Assembly: GCA_000697355.1 (NCBI GenBank)
Contig: JNEN01001227.1
Coordinates: 372,001 to 436,000 of the forward strand
From: Syncephalastrum monosporum B8922
Taxonomy: Eukaryota; Mucoromycota; Mucoromycetes; Mucorales; Syncephalastraceae
Reading direction: 5' to 3'
Length of the DNA: 64,000 bases
Made by a program: the position numbers and the translations under genes. Below, piece after piece: positions 33,501-44,884 of this stretch (positions are counted from its first letter, which is position 1; the number at the start of each line of letters is the position of its first letter). The notes below the pieces were generated by a model, which saw only the letters and a list, made by a program, of their open reading frames with translations, had not been told where the DNA came from and made no database searches.

Positions 33501-33649
33501 CCGCGCCTATTTTCTTGCTGGGCCTTAAAGTGGCGTCGGACGAGTTGGGTGGCCTGCTCGCCCTTGAGTGTGACTTTGAGGATGACAGAGGGCAGCAAGA
33601 CTTTGTTTTCGAGAGGGACGACTGGTAAGGTCTTTTCAAAGGAGGCCAT
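30592..33649 (-). CDS. LONP2: Peroxisomal Lon protease (LonP2 type)
   Basis: ATP-dependent AAA+ serine protease, by its C-terminus located in the peroxisomal matrix. About 870 residues over several exons. The N-terminal substrate domain starts [20 protein letters not shown], with no mitochondrial presequence. The AAA+ part has Walker [10 protein letters not shown] (codons near 32230-32250), split by an intron, and [11 protein letters not shown] (Walker B). The protease domain has the catalytic serine in PKDGPSAG and lysine in GGIKEK. The last residues are ESHL, so the protein ends in SHL, a variant of the PTS1 peroxisomal targeting signal. Start ATG 33649 is the first in a short leader. Confidence 0.93.
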
Positions 33650-34072
33650 GGCAAAAGTATAAAGTCAAAGAAGAGGTGGGAGTGAGGAGTAAGGAGGGAA
33701 AGAAGCGCGGATTATGCATTGCTGTTATGCGCGTAAGCCATGTGAGCCTTTACCGAAAGAGTGCGCCGCATGCGCTTTTCTCTTTCCATCGTCATGCCAC
33801 CTTGTTTCCCTTCTTTTCCCATCTGCTTCCCTCCAAACCCCATCTTTATTCATTCCCATAGTTTTCTCTCGGTCACTCGCATGACCCTCACATACATAAA
33901 AAGGTCTTTTTCAGCTTGGCTGCCCTAACTGATACTTGACGCTGAACCTTTTTAATCCTTATTTTGCATGTTATATTTTCTTTTTCAATTTTATTACGTT
34001 GGGTGAGTTATTTTTTTTATTTTTTTGAGTGTGGGAATGTCGTACACCGACTTTTCTCTCCTGGGATCATTG
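33650..34072. other. Intergenic region, Lon promoter and branching-enzyme 3' end
   Basis: About 420 bp between two minus-strand genes. Rich in CT and T runs (T8 near 34013 and another near 34020). No ORF of note. Confidence 0.5.
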
Positions 34073-36780
34073 TCAAGCTTTCTTGGCCAACACCAGTGCG
34101 GTCCGGCACGGAATATAGACCTGTGTATATATTAGTCAGACCTAGACTGGCTATTTCCCTGTTTTGTTTATATTCCTCTTACCTGAATCCAATTATCGCG
34201 TCCATCCCACGGCTCCGCAGTCGTAAAATACGAGCCGGTCGGGTCTACCCGCCCATGGCCAAAGTATTTGGGATCGTCTGAGCTCAACGCCAACTGAAGC
34301 TCACCCGAGAGAGAGGTACCGATACGGTAGTCGGCGTAGGACTTATTCGGGTGGAAGTTGAAGATAAACAGTGCATTCGCTCGCTCAAAGACGATGACCT
34401 TGTCGCCCTCGTGCTTGCGTGAGACATACGCTTGAGGGCTGTGCAGCCAGCCAAATTTGCTTTCGGTGTCTTGCATGGCCTTGTCCCATTCGTTAAGGTA
34501 CTTGTAGCGGAGCAAGGAATCGTCGAGGACGTTCCATTGGCGTCGGGCATAATGGAAGCTGGATTGATTGCCCTCTCGCGGGAAATCCAGCCACTCGGGA
34601 TGGCCAAATTCGTTGCCCTCAAAGTTGAGATAGCCTTCGCCGCCCAGGGCATGCGTTAAAAATCTAATAAAGAAATAGAGTCAGTCTTAATCCTGCTCTA
34701 CTTGCTTTATACGTTTTACCTGATGAGCTTGTGCAGTGCCATGCCGCGCTCAATGATGGGGGTACGTTCGGTGAGGTCACTCATATGGGTATACATTTCC
34801 TTGTCCATCAGCCAAAAGGCAAGTGTCTTGTCGCCCACCAGGGCTTGGTCATGTGATTCGCAGTAGGTGATTGCGTTTTCCTAAAAGAGAGGACCGGATC
34901 AGATTACAAATGTAAATAAACAAAATAAAGGATAATTATTACGTACCAGATGACGCCGGTTGGTGAGAGTATGCACGATATTGCCAATGTTCCATTGCTC
35001 GTCGGTTTGCTCCTTGAGCATTTTGATCCACATGTCCGGCGTGGCCATCATCAAGCGATAGTCGAATCCGAGACCGCCTTCACGCACTGGCCGGCAGGAA
35101 CCCGGCATGCCAGACACATCTACGGAAAGTTAATAAGAAAATGCTAAGAAGCTGTCCGTCGTACCTTCAGCGATAGTGATGATATCTGGGTAGAGATCAT
35201 GCAAGAATTTGTTGGCGAGTTGGAGATACATGACACCCTCTTCATCGACGAGGTCATTAAAGTATTCATGGTAGTTTCCGGAGAAGCCATAGCAGATTCC
35301 GTGATGCTTGTAGAGCATGCTCGTGACACCATCAAACCGGAACCCATCAAACTGGTACTCCTCCATCCAGTAACGCAAATTGGAAAGCAAGAACTCGAGG
35401 ACGGGCCGGAAACCATAGTTGAAGAGGCGGGAGTTCCACTGATCGTGGTGACCCTTGCCACCGCCATGGAAATAACAGTGATCGGTACCGTCATACATGT
35501 TCAAGCCGTCCTCAACATTGTTGGAGGCATGCGAGTGAACGACATCAAGAAGGACGACAAGGCCAAATTTGTGGGCGCTGTCGATGAGCTCCTTTAGATC
35601 CTCAGGCGTGCCGTAGCGGGATGAGGGCGCGAAGAAAGAGGTAATCTGGTATCCAAAGGAGGCATAGTAGGCGTGCTCCATCACGGCCATGAGCTGGATC
35701 GCATTGTAACCAAGGTATGCGATGCGGGGTATCACCTGAGCGGTAAACTCTTTGTAGGTCGCGACGCGCGGCTCTGGCGATGAGATGCCGACTAACAAAA
35801 ATCTTAAGTGGTCCATTTTTTCCACTTTTTTTTTCTCCTTCTTATTCTGTTTACCATGTGCTTCGTAGATGCGGAGACTCACGGGCCGTTTGGGACGAGT
35901 GTGTTGGAACGTGTAGGGTTTCTCGGGGTGCCAAAAGACGCCGTCGTAAATAGGACTCACCGAAAGATCTTGTGTCACCCGACGAATCCATGCCGGTAAA
36001 CGGTAGACACGCTCGCCTGTTGGGAGGACCATTGTAATCTGTTGGGTTTGCATGCCCATGTGAGCAAAACATACGCCCGAACCCTCCCCGCCCCATTCCT
36101 TTCCTTGATTGCTTACCTTGACTTTAGTATCGTGCGGAATACCCAATTTTCCGTCCGCACTGGGTGGGATCGTCACTTCGAAGACGTTTTGTGCGTTCTT
36201 TGTCATGGGATGGGCGTTGACGTCCCAATTATCTATTCACGTGTGAGGTTATTATTATTTTTTTTTTTTTTTTGGTATTCTATGTGGCAACTTACTGAAT
36301 TCACCGACAAGACTAGCAGAGACGGCATTGGGCGCCCACTCGCGATACGTGATCGTGTTGTCATGCACTGTAAATCCGTAATACTCGTACTTTTTGGTGA
36401 AAGCATCAAATCCACCAGGAGATTCCTCGATCTCACGATAATGGCGGTCATAAAATGAATATCTAATAACGCATGCTGTGAGTACATGAAACATATACAC
36501 ATACGCATATACACATATACACATATGCACACGGACGCGCGTCTCACCTCTCGCGGAGGGCACCCTTGAAGGGTTCGAGCCAAGGATCGAGGACGACAAG
36601 ACCGGTACCGTCCTTTGGCATGGTCACAACGCGACCAGGTTCGACCTCAGTGTCAAATGTTTCGACCTCGATCACACCGTTATCATCGTCCGAGTGATCG
36701 ATAAGGATGGCAGAATCACTCTTGTCACTCTTGACGCTCTTTTGACTCGAGCCCGAGTTTGTGCTCGAGTTAGCACCCAT
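34073..36780 (-). CDS. GLC3: 1,4-alpha-glucan (glycogen) branching enzyme
   Basis: GH13 enzyme that makes alpha-1,6 branches in glycogen. About 700-730 residues over many small exons, start ATG 36780, stop 34073-34075. After an acidic N-terminus, [18 protein letters not shown] opens the CBM48-like part ([17 protein letters not shown]). The catalytic barrel has [27 protein letters not shown] (nucleophile Asp), TIAEDVSGMP (acid/base Glu) and [13 protein letters not shown]. The C-terminal beta domain includes [17 protein letters not shown]. The length and motifs fit eukaryotic branching enzymes. Oddly, the protein begins MGANSST, which fits the N-myristoylation consensus. A TTG at 36996 extends the frame upstream but was rejected as start. 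Confidence 0.95.
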
Positions 36781-38267
36781 AATACTGTTTGTAGAAAGAA
36801 TGGTGAAAGAAAAGAAAAACGAAGAAGGTGGGAAGGAGTCTGGGTGGAAGGCAAGATAAAGAGAAAGAAATAAAATAAAAATAAAAATAAAATGGTTGGA
36901 GAAAAACGATAAAAGCACTTGGAAGAGGCCATTCCGAAAAGGGTAGGACTTGCCTGTGCACGATGCGTGTAACCATGCTCGGGCCAACAAAATCAAGTTG
37001 GGGATTGCTTGAGCACTCCGCCTGTGTGTTTTCTTCTACTAGCATCTATCTTGTACATTTCTGGTTACTTTCTACGGGTATCTGCCTTCTTCAGTAGGCA
37101 TGCGTATTTTTAAGTCTCTGTCATAAAACCCGTTATATAGGATGGGAAATAGAGAAATGCTGTGTAATGAGTCTGAAAGATAATGCGACGGATGGAGATG
37201 TGGGGCGATAACAGGAGAGTATGGGAAAAAGCGGAAAACACATCATCTATCAAAAGATACATCGGTTTCTACATGTTGGGTACTGCCTCTTTGACTGGCA
37301 GAAAAAATTATTCAGGCCATAAACCTTCCTAAGAGCACTCTTGTTGGTTCACATGTCTGATTGCACCAATCACGATGCGTTCTGCACCAAACCATAGGTG
37401 CGTCGCTATCTGTCTTCTTTTTATAAACGCTAACTTTTCACCTACATTTCAAGCGAAAGAGAGATGAAGATGCATTGTGTCCCTTTTCTCTCGTGAAGAT
37501 TGATTAGGTCATGTTTACCTCGATATATCACTGGCTGGCTGTCGAGCGAAGAAAGGGAAAAAAGGGTCTGGAGCTGTGGCATTCCTTGACAGCCGAAAAG
37601 CTGTGTGAACAAGGGTGAGAAGGTGCTTTCCAGATGCAGATCTACAAGGTATGTCAGCATACTTTTTCGATTATATATGTGTCATAAGAGAAGCGCATTT
37701 TACAAGATAGACAATATACAGAAAGGGACAGCGACACTTCAGGCTGGGTCACAGGGTGGGAGCTTCGTGAAGGATGGGAAGAAGTCCTCAGTGACAGCTA
37801 ACAAGCCCAACGCATGTAGTGTTCATGGATGCAAGAATGTACATTGCGCTAGCATCAAGAAGGTTAAGATAACAAAGAAAGTTGAAAGGACTAGATCGGC
37901 GAGGGAGCTGTGAAGCTTGCTCGTAAACGTCTGAGCTGGAGAAAGCGAAAAAATGAAGAAATAAGCGAACGCCAAGCGCATTTCGCAGACAACAACACCA
38001 GCACGGGCAAGGATTGGAGCCGTCTCGAACACACCCAACACTCTGGTATAAGACACAACGAACAAAAGTTTCTGTTCACATGCTGAAGGAGGCAGAAGAG
38101 ATGAGCGCTCACCATATAGCTGAACCTTACTATTGCCATATACATTAGATGAGGTCTTTGCGTTACTTATTGCGTTACTTACAGTGGTGGACCGCGCTCT
38201 CCACGAGCATATCGTTTGTTCATTGTATGACATTAATCTCAGGTTGCATCATTACAGGGGGGAATGG
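36781..38267. other. Intergenic region upstream of the branching enzyme gene
   Basis: The right side contains several open frames on both strands (minus 37442-37660 and 37823-38233, plus 37605-37913) with plausible splice signals, for example a donor at 37650 (+). None forms a consistent gene that I can defend. A direct repeat of GCGTTACTTA lies at about 38160-38181. Confidence 0.4.
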
Positions 38268-38600
38268 CTAAACCTGAAACAGAGCTTTCCCGTAACCAGC
38301 GCTACTTGTTATTTGAGTAGCCAAAAAGCTCTGCTTGACGGGCTGCGTCTGGGTTTTCCTGGAAGCAGGCGTATCTTTCTTCGAATCGTCAGCAATCCGG
38401 AGGAAGGAGACGCCGCTGAAAGTGACTTCGCTGTGCATGCAGGCTTCCTCAACGTTGTCCCTATCGAATAAGCACTCATAGAGACGACGTTGCTTTTTGG
38501 ACTGTCGCCCTGAAACACAGACGCTTCCATCCTTGCGCGTACAAACCAAGTTCTTGCGGGCTTGAACAATAGCCAACTTTTCTCTCTTGTTTAAAACCAT
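38268..38600 (-). CDS. Hypothetical small basic protein
   Basis: ATG-started ORF of 110 codons (MVLNKREKLAIVQARKN...). It is rich in Lys/Arg/Ser, has three cysteines in the first half and no membrane segment. A TATATATA element lies about 75-85 bp upstream (near 38676-38684) and a GGAGCAGAAGCA-type minisatellite lies in the presumed leader. No family is recognised. It could be the first exon of a longer spliced gene running left. Confidence 0.35.
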   Translation of the reverse strand: MVLNKREKLAIVQARKNLVCTRKDGSVCVSGRQSKKQRRLYECLFDRDNVEEACMHSEVTFSGVSFLRIADDSKKDTPASRKTQTQPVKQSFLATQITSSAGYGKALFQV

Positions 38601-38621
38601 ATTATTATGACTTTACGGAAG

Positions 38622-38656
38622 GAGCAGAAGCAGGAGCAGAAGCAGGAGCAGGCGCA
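38622..38656. repeat. GGAGCAGAAGCA minisatellite
   Basis: About three imperfect 12 bp units just upstream of the ORF at 38268-38600. Confidence 0.75.
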
Positions 38657-39078
38657 GTTTGTTATTATCCACGGCTATATATAATTACTTGAATTCGCTC
38701 TTTTCTCGCCGGAAATCCGTCCCATATTATTTATATAACAGAGGATACAAATCACGGACAATGTCGAATATCTACGTCGATGTTTGCTTCATGTCATATA
38801 ATTTTTTCCTGCTATCCTCTCAGTGGAAGATAGATTGTCAGATGTGTACTCGCGCACTATCCTTCTTTTGTGTCGAAAACATAACCCGAGTTATCAGAGA
38901 GAGAGGGAGATTGGGCATATTTTTGCATTTTAAAGCCAGAAGAGTAAACCCAGGTACAAGTCGCTCAACTCATGCTGCGGGGGGTGGGGACACTATTCGC
39001 AACATAACACATAACAATTCTAATAATACTACAGCAACTCGAGCTTGACCTTCCACATATTCCACCGTTAGATGCATC
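38657..39078. other. Intergenic region upstream of the phosphatase gene
   Basis: About 420 bp, AT-rich, with a TATATATA element at its left end and an AATAATAC-type stretch before the ATG at 39079. No supported ORF. Confidence 0.5.
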
Positions 39079-40541
39079 ATGCCGGTGGACCACCCTCCAC
39101 CCACGAGTAACGCCGATTTACCTCCTCTCTTCCCTCCTCTCCATTCCACTCCTTCTTCGTCTTCGTCTACTTCACCTTCCCTGCCCGCGGATGGCCTTTC
39201 CGAGGCACTGCAGAACCAGGCACGCATCAGCCCTCAGACAGCACACCCGCTTGCACCTGCGATAGAGGAACCCAGGCCCAGTGCCGAAGCGATAGCGCCA
39301 GCCGAGTTGGGCGCTCGCCTGGGCCGTAAAGCAGGCCCCCTCCTGATTGACACACGCAGCTACGACGAGTACGAGCAGTGCCGAATACGCGACTCGATCA
39401 ACGTAAATCTCCCAACTCTGCTCGTAAAGCGGTACAAGCGCGGGACCATCTCGACGTTCAATCTCGACAGTTTTATTGCGACCGACGAGGGCAAGCGGTA
39501 TTATGCAGAGTGGGAGCGCATGCGCGCTCAGTCCAAGACCACGCACGATATCGTTATCTACGACGAGACAATGCAAGTTCAGACAGATGAGATCCACGCA
39601 TGGATTCTCGTCGCCGTTTTACAGAAATTGTTTGTGGGTGTGCGTGTATTGACACTCCAGGGAGGATTCGAGGCATTCCGTCGCTGGGATACGGAGGCCA
39701 GGCACTTGATACCACGATCCCATCTCTACCACCAAGCCAACAAGCACCATTGGCCACCACCCGTTTTTGAAAACACACTCAAACTCCCACCGCCTATGCA
39801 ATCGCGGAGTGCGACGACACGGTCCATCACCCCCATCGATACGAGCAACGTCCAGCGGCGTGCGAGCCTCTTCAGCCTCGACACCTCCGGGCCCCACAGC
39901 GCTGCGCCACACCTTCCCAAACGAAGATTGCAGCGTTCATTTGAGAAGGATAATACGCTGACCTGCATCGGCGAGAAAGATACCCCGAGCCTCGCAAACG
40001 ACGTATCCGAAGTCCTCAAAGGCTTTTTGTTTCTCGGCCCCGAACCCTCAGGAACGCCGCAGATTGCTGAACTCCATGCTTACCATATCCGGCGCGTGCT
40101 CAATATGGCCGAGGAACTCGACGACGATATTCCCGGTCTTAAAGAGTCCTTTAGATACCACAAGATCGCCGCCAAAGATACAGTCGACATGCAGGGCGTC
40201 GAAAAGATGTTGCGACGTGCCGTCATCGTTATCGGTAACAAATCTATCTATTTTTGTCTTGTTTTGTTTCGCTTATGTCGCTGCGCATCTATGTAGAGGA
40301 AGCCAAGCGGGCGCAGGAGCCCATCTACGTACATTGCAAGGCAGGCAAATCAAGGTCGGTCGCTGCTATCCTCGCCTATCTCGTCCAGTCCGAGCGGTGG
40401 ACGCTCAAGGATGCCTATAAACATGTCATCAAGGCACGGCCTGGCGTATCACCTAACATTGGATTCATTGCTGAGCTTATGAAGCTCGAGAAAAAGACAC
40501 TCGGAACGGTGAGCAACTTTGCTGATTTGCAGATTGATTAA
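39079..40541 (+). CDS. Dual-specificity MAP-kinase phosphatase with rhodanese domain
   Basis: Predicted MAP-kinase phosphatase. Exons 39079-40234 and 40297-40541 give 466 residues. A Pro/Ser-rich N-terminus (1-85) is followed by a rhodanese-like, MAPK-docking type domain (LLIDTRSYDEYEQCRIRDSINVN to GGFEAFRRW, about 90-210). A Ser/Thr/Pro linker leads to the phosphatase domain (about 310-460), with FLFLGPEPSG, AAKDTVDMQ and the active site HCKAGKSRSV (the HCxxGxxR loop), then AYKHVIKARPGVSPN. The single intron falls in the catalytic domain just before the active-site exon. The domain order matches fungal Msg5/Pmp1-like and animal MKP enzymes. Target kinase unknown. Confidence 0.9.
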
Positions 40542-40854
40542 TACGGTGGCTGCTGCTATCAATGCCCTCCACCTCTACTGCTCATCATGAGATTCACCCT
40601 ACTTTTTTGATCCCGCAAACTAGCACACACATATACGATACACACACGCGTGCTTGCACTTGTACGCACCTGCCATATCATCTTCACTCTTTCCTTCTCT
40701 CTCTTCTACACTTTCTTTCACGACGTCGTTGTTTTTTTTTGTCCTTTTGTCTTTCTGTTTCTTTCTCCAGCTACGCTACATGTTCATATATATATATTCT
40801 AGTACCAGCATGATTTTTCTTCTCTTTTTCCCTTTTTTTATTTCTTTAAAGCTT
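40542..40854. other. Convergent 3' region
   Basis: About 310 bp between the stops of the phosphatase and the beta-adaptin, rich in CT and T runs and TATA. It should hold both 3' UTRs. Confidence 0.5.
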
Positions 40855-43417
40855 TTACAGATCCAGTAGCAGGTCGACACCGCCCGGTGCTTGCTGTGCT
40901 GGCCGGACATCCTGCTGATTTACAATGTCGGTCGCGTAGGGGTTTGGTGTGCCACCGGCCAAGGCGGGTGCACCATTGAAGGACTGTCGGTTCGCAGCCA
41001 GGCTGTTGTACCCGAGGTCGTTTGGCAACGGCGCGTTACCAAATGGCGACTGCGACTGTGCTGTGAGTTGAGGCTGTAGTGTCTGTTGTGGCTGCACAAC
41101 CGACTGTACAGGTTGCTGTTGCTGTTGTTGTTGAGCGGGCGGAGGAGGCATCTGAATAGACTGGGGACGCTGCAATGTGGCGGAAGGCATCAGATAACGA
41201 GGTTTGTATCGGTGGATGAACGTTGTGGGGCTCTTGTGGTATATGGAAGCCAAGCTGGACACGTGCAAGAGCAACTCGTCCAAAAAGGCGGGATCGATAT
41301 TGTCACTTTCGGTCGAGATCGGCGGCTTCTCGGACAAGACGACAGCCTTGGCCGCTGCAGGGTCAGTTGAGAGCAGTCGCCAATAAATGTAGCCACGGTC
41401 GCGCAGGTCTGGATTATCGACTTCTTCAGTGGCCCATTTGAGCACCTTGGGAACTAATTCTTGGCCCGCGGTGGGTCGCTTAATAAAGAGCTTCACGGTG
41501 GCAGTCAACAGTGCCAGTTGAACCTAAGCAGCGCTACATTTAGTATTCCTATTTCTATACCATTAAGCTTTCTTTTTTCTTTTTTTGCTTCTACCTCGAC
41601 TGGCTCTTCCAAAAATGTGTACAAAAAGTCATCGAGGAGCACGTCCGAGTTTTCAATACGGTCGGCGTACTGGCCGATAATCCAGATCATGGCCGCCTTG
41701 GCCTCGGGCTCGTCCAGGTTATCCAGGTTCTCGCAAAGGGTAGCAATGATGCTTTCGTATCGATTAGGATATTTGCGGAAGATGTCCTACAATGAAAAGT
41801 CAGAATTTCTCCGTCTTATTCCTTTCCCTTTTCTTTCTTCACCTTGATGACGACGATGGCTTCTTGGACGACATAATTGACCTTGGTCTGGATCAGTTCG
41901 AGCAAGGCCGAGATACACCGCTCAGCGGCCGATTCGATCTTGACTGCCAAACGACCAATGGAGCGCACTGCCTTGCGGACAAAGTCCACATCAACTTCTG
42001 CGGCATATCTAAAAAATTACAACAGGTAAATATACGCTCAGATACGATCAAGTTATTCTTCCCTCGACTTACTCTGTTAATTCACTTAGAACCTGGTCAA
42101 CGTTTTGCTGATTGGCCAGTCGGAAGATGATTTCGAGTTTGGCAAGCTTGACGTAGATGGGATCGTTATATTTGCAAAAGAAGACCTTCATGTCATTGCG
42201 CAGGACTTCGGGGCGACGTTGAATGACGAGAAGAATGTTTCGCAGCGCGACATATTGCACTTCAGGGCCCGAAGAGAGCAGCGTGACTATTGCAACAGTA
42301 AGTCTCTAGCAAATTTCTCTCATTTTTTTTTTTCACTTACCTAGTGGAGGACTTAATTTGCGACAGAAGGCGCTAATATCGGTCTCCTCCTTCATGTAGT
42401 TCATGAGATACATCATGACCTTAACACAGGTGAGGACGACGGCCGAGTTCGCGTGCTGTAGCCGGGGCGCGATACGCTCAGCGAGCATCTCCGCGTCACC
42501 TGGTTCCTGAGGCACATAGTACATTAATGCTTCGAGGATATAAGTCTGACCCCATCTATTGTTCTTTGATGAGTCGATCGTGCTACAGTTTGCGAGTGCA
42601 CCTACTCGGAGCATTCGTTCAAGGCAGCAGCCAGTTTGCTTGCGATGGAATGATTAAGCTTGAGCTGGATATTATCGGAACGCTCCGAAATTTCAGTCAA
42701 AGCAGCGACCGCATTGGCAACGACCTAAAAGAAACATGTCAAACAAGAGTCCAGAATATATCATTTGAGAAGTGCAACGTACAGTCGGGTTCGGGTCGGT
42801 CAAAAGGTCGCGGAGCATATCGATAAAATGCTCGCTCTCAACGAGAATGTTGTCGTACATGTAGAGTTTGGCAACGCAGATTGCGGCTGTTTTGCGAACG
42901 TAGGGGTCGCGGTCGCGCAGGCAGTGACGCAGAGGATCAATGAGGCAGTCAATGATTTTTTCGACCTGAATGTAGCCCATGGTACGAATGGCAAGCGCAC
43001 GAATAAGTGGATTTGGGTCTTCGACATCCTACGGACATCAGGAGTAAGTCATGTCAGGATTACAACAAGGCGGTATGTGTATTTATACCTTGATGAAGGT
43101 GGTGATGGCCATCATGGCCATGTCAGGCTTGCTGCGAGCATAGTTGATCAAATAAAGGTAGACCATTTTCTTAATTTCGAGGATAGGAACGTTCATTACG
43201 TTGAGAATATCGGGAAACAGGGGCGACATGTCGTTGCCCATGGTCATGTTGGCAACGATTTTCTTCATCACCGTCTTTTTGCGCAAGTGCTTGGGATCGC
43301 GTTTTTCCGAGGTCAACTCGGCACGCAGCTCCTGTATCTTGCCTATGACATGGAATAAGCTAATGTTGTCGCCACCGAGGAGAACCTACCTCGCTGAAAG
43401 TACTTTGCATCGGACAT
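40855..43417 (-). CDS. APL2: Clathrin adaptor beta-adaptin, AP-1 type
   Basis: Large beta subunit of the AP-1 (or shared AP-1/AP-2) clathrin adaptor at the trans-Golgi/endosome. About 690 residues over roughly nine exons. It starts [21 protein letters not shown]. The HEAT-repeat trunk is strongly conserved: [96 protein letters not shown] and [17 protein letters not shown] Gln/Pro hinge with a short polyQ follows. The protein ends in LLLDL, a clathrin-box type motif, without the C-terminal appendage found in animals. The lack of an ear is usual in fungi. Confidence 0.93.
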
Positions 43418-44884
43418 GATGAATCCAACTGGACAAGGTGAAGCAACAAGTCCCAAACAGGCAACTCTTCTGGAGGGCCCCATTTTGGAATTTGCAGCCC
43501 CGATTCCGCATTATTGTGTTTAATATAGCAGCCGGCCAGGGGCGACGAAGTCAGGATAAGGCACAGTATATATTTTTGCGATATCATCATATTGTTATGC
43601 AATTGTTTTGACTTGTTGTGGTGGTATTAGAGTTTCTGTATGTTTCAAAATGGAGTACGTTATGAGGAAGCTCAAATGCTTTATTATGTGAGACAAAGTG
43701 GTTTGTGCTTCTCTCTCTTGCCGCGCGCACATGCCCCGTGAGACCATGGCCAAACACTTCCTTTCGCCTAGTCGACCAACGTGTAAGGCACTGAGAGACT
43801 ATAGCAAGCTGTATTATGTGTCGAGCCGGTGAGTTGGTGCTCTGCTATACTGCATAATTGGTCTATTCACTCAGTTTATTGATGTCACGTACGATGCTGT
43901 ATTTGTTCTATCGTTGCTGGAATTCCACACGTGCAGGTGCCTTTTGTCACACTCGTCTGTGATCATCACCTACCCTTCTGGCACATACATACCTACTTTT
44001 AAAATGGCTTCTTGAATTTACAGTACTTGTTTTGGCATCGTCTCGCTTTAGGATGGCCCTCCGCATCAGCTATGTCATATATGGGACGACGATAAATGAG
44101 TAGTCAGTAACTTGCTTAATCGCATGTTGATAACCGTAAATCTCTTGGAACTTTATATATATTCTACAAAACCTCTAAGCAGACCATGTCGGCTCTGGAA
44201 CTCACACCATAGCGACATAGATACTACTAGATTTGATTTGCATCGTTCTGTATTGTCATTTTCATGCTATCCACTGAGTCGTGAGGTATTTCACATTGTC
44301 GATTAGGACTCTACCCTACTTTTATGCATATTATCATCGTGCTTTCTCATATAAAGGATGTTTAGGACAGTAGGAGCCATATTATCTAGACGGCATAGTT
44401 TTTGCGTGTGTACAAACATTTACACATGTGAGGTATGCTTTTTTGCTCGCATCATGCTACTCTAATACCAGCTCATAGGATGTTTAAGTTATTGGATAGC
44501 ACTGCTGCCCGTAGTTGAGAAGTCCGGGCAAACTTTATCTTCACATATAAATGATGATAAAAGTGGCCTTGCCCACGGTGATAACCAGCGAAAAAGCAGT
44601 GAAAAAAAGATTTGTCTGGGAGAGAAGGTCAGTTTTGGACACGATGAGACACGTGCGGATGCGAGAACAAAAGCTTTGAAAACCCCATTTCGTGCAACGC
44701 GCGGCATATGATTTTGAAATCTCTCCAACCTCAGAAAGGCAAATCAAGTAAACCAGCGATCCTCTTTATATATAAATGTTTCGCAAACCGTTGGAGCCCC
44801 ACAAAGTATCTTTTTTTTTCGTATTTCGTGACCTTCCTTCCTTTTTATTTTTTTTTTCCTTTTCCCCCTTTCCTTGACGACACC
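43418..44884. other. Divergent intergenic region, APL2 and hydrolase
   Basis: About 1.5 kb, AT-rich. Short plus and minus frames (64-80 codons) lack conserved features. A T8 run lies near 44810 and another T-rich leader precedes the ATG at 44885. Confidence 0.5.

Noticed and set aside
36781..36996. Upstream extension of the branching enzyme frame
   Set aside because: The codon at 36996 is TTG, and the extension is a Phe-rich translation of T-rich leader DNA.
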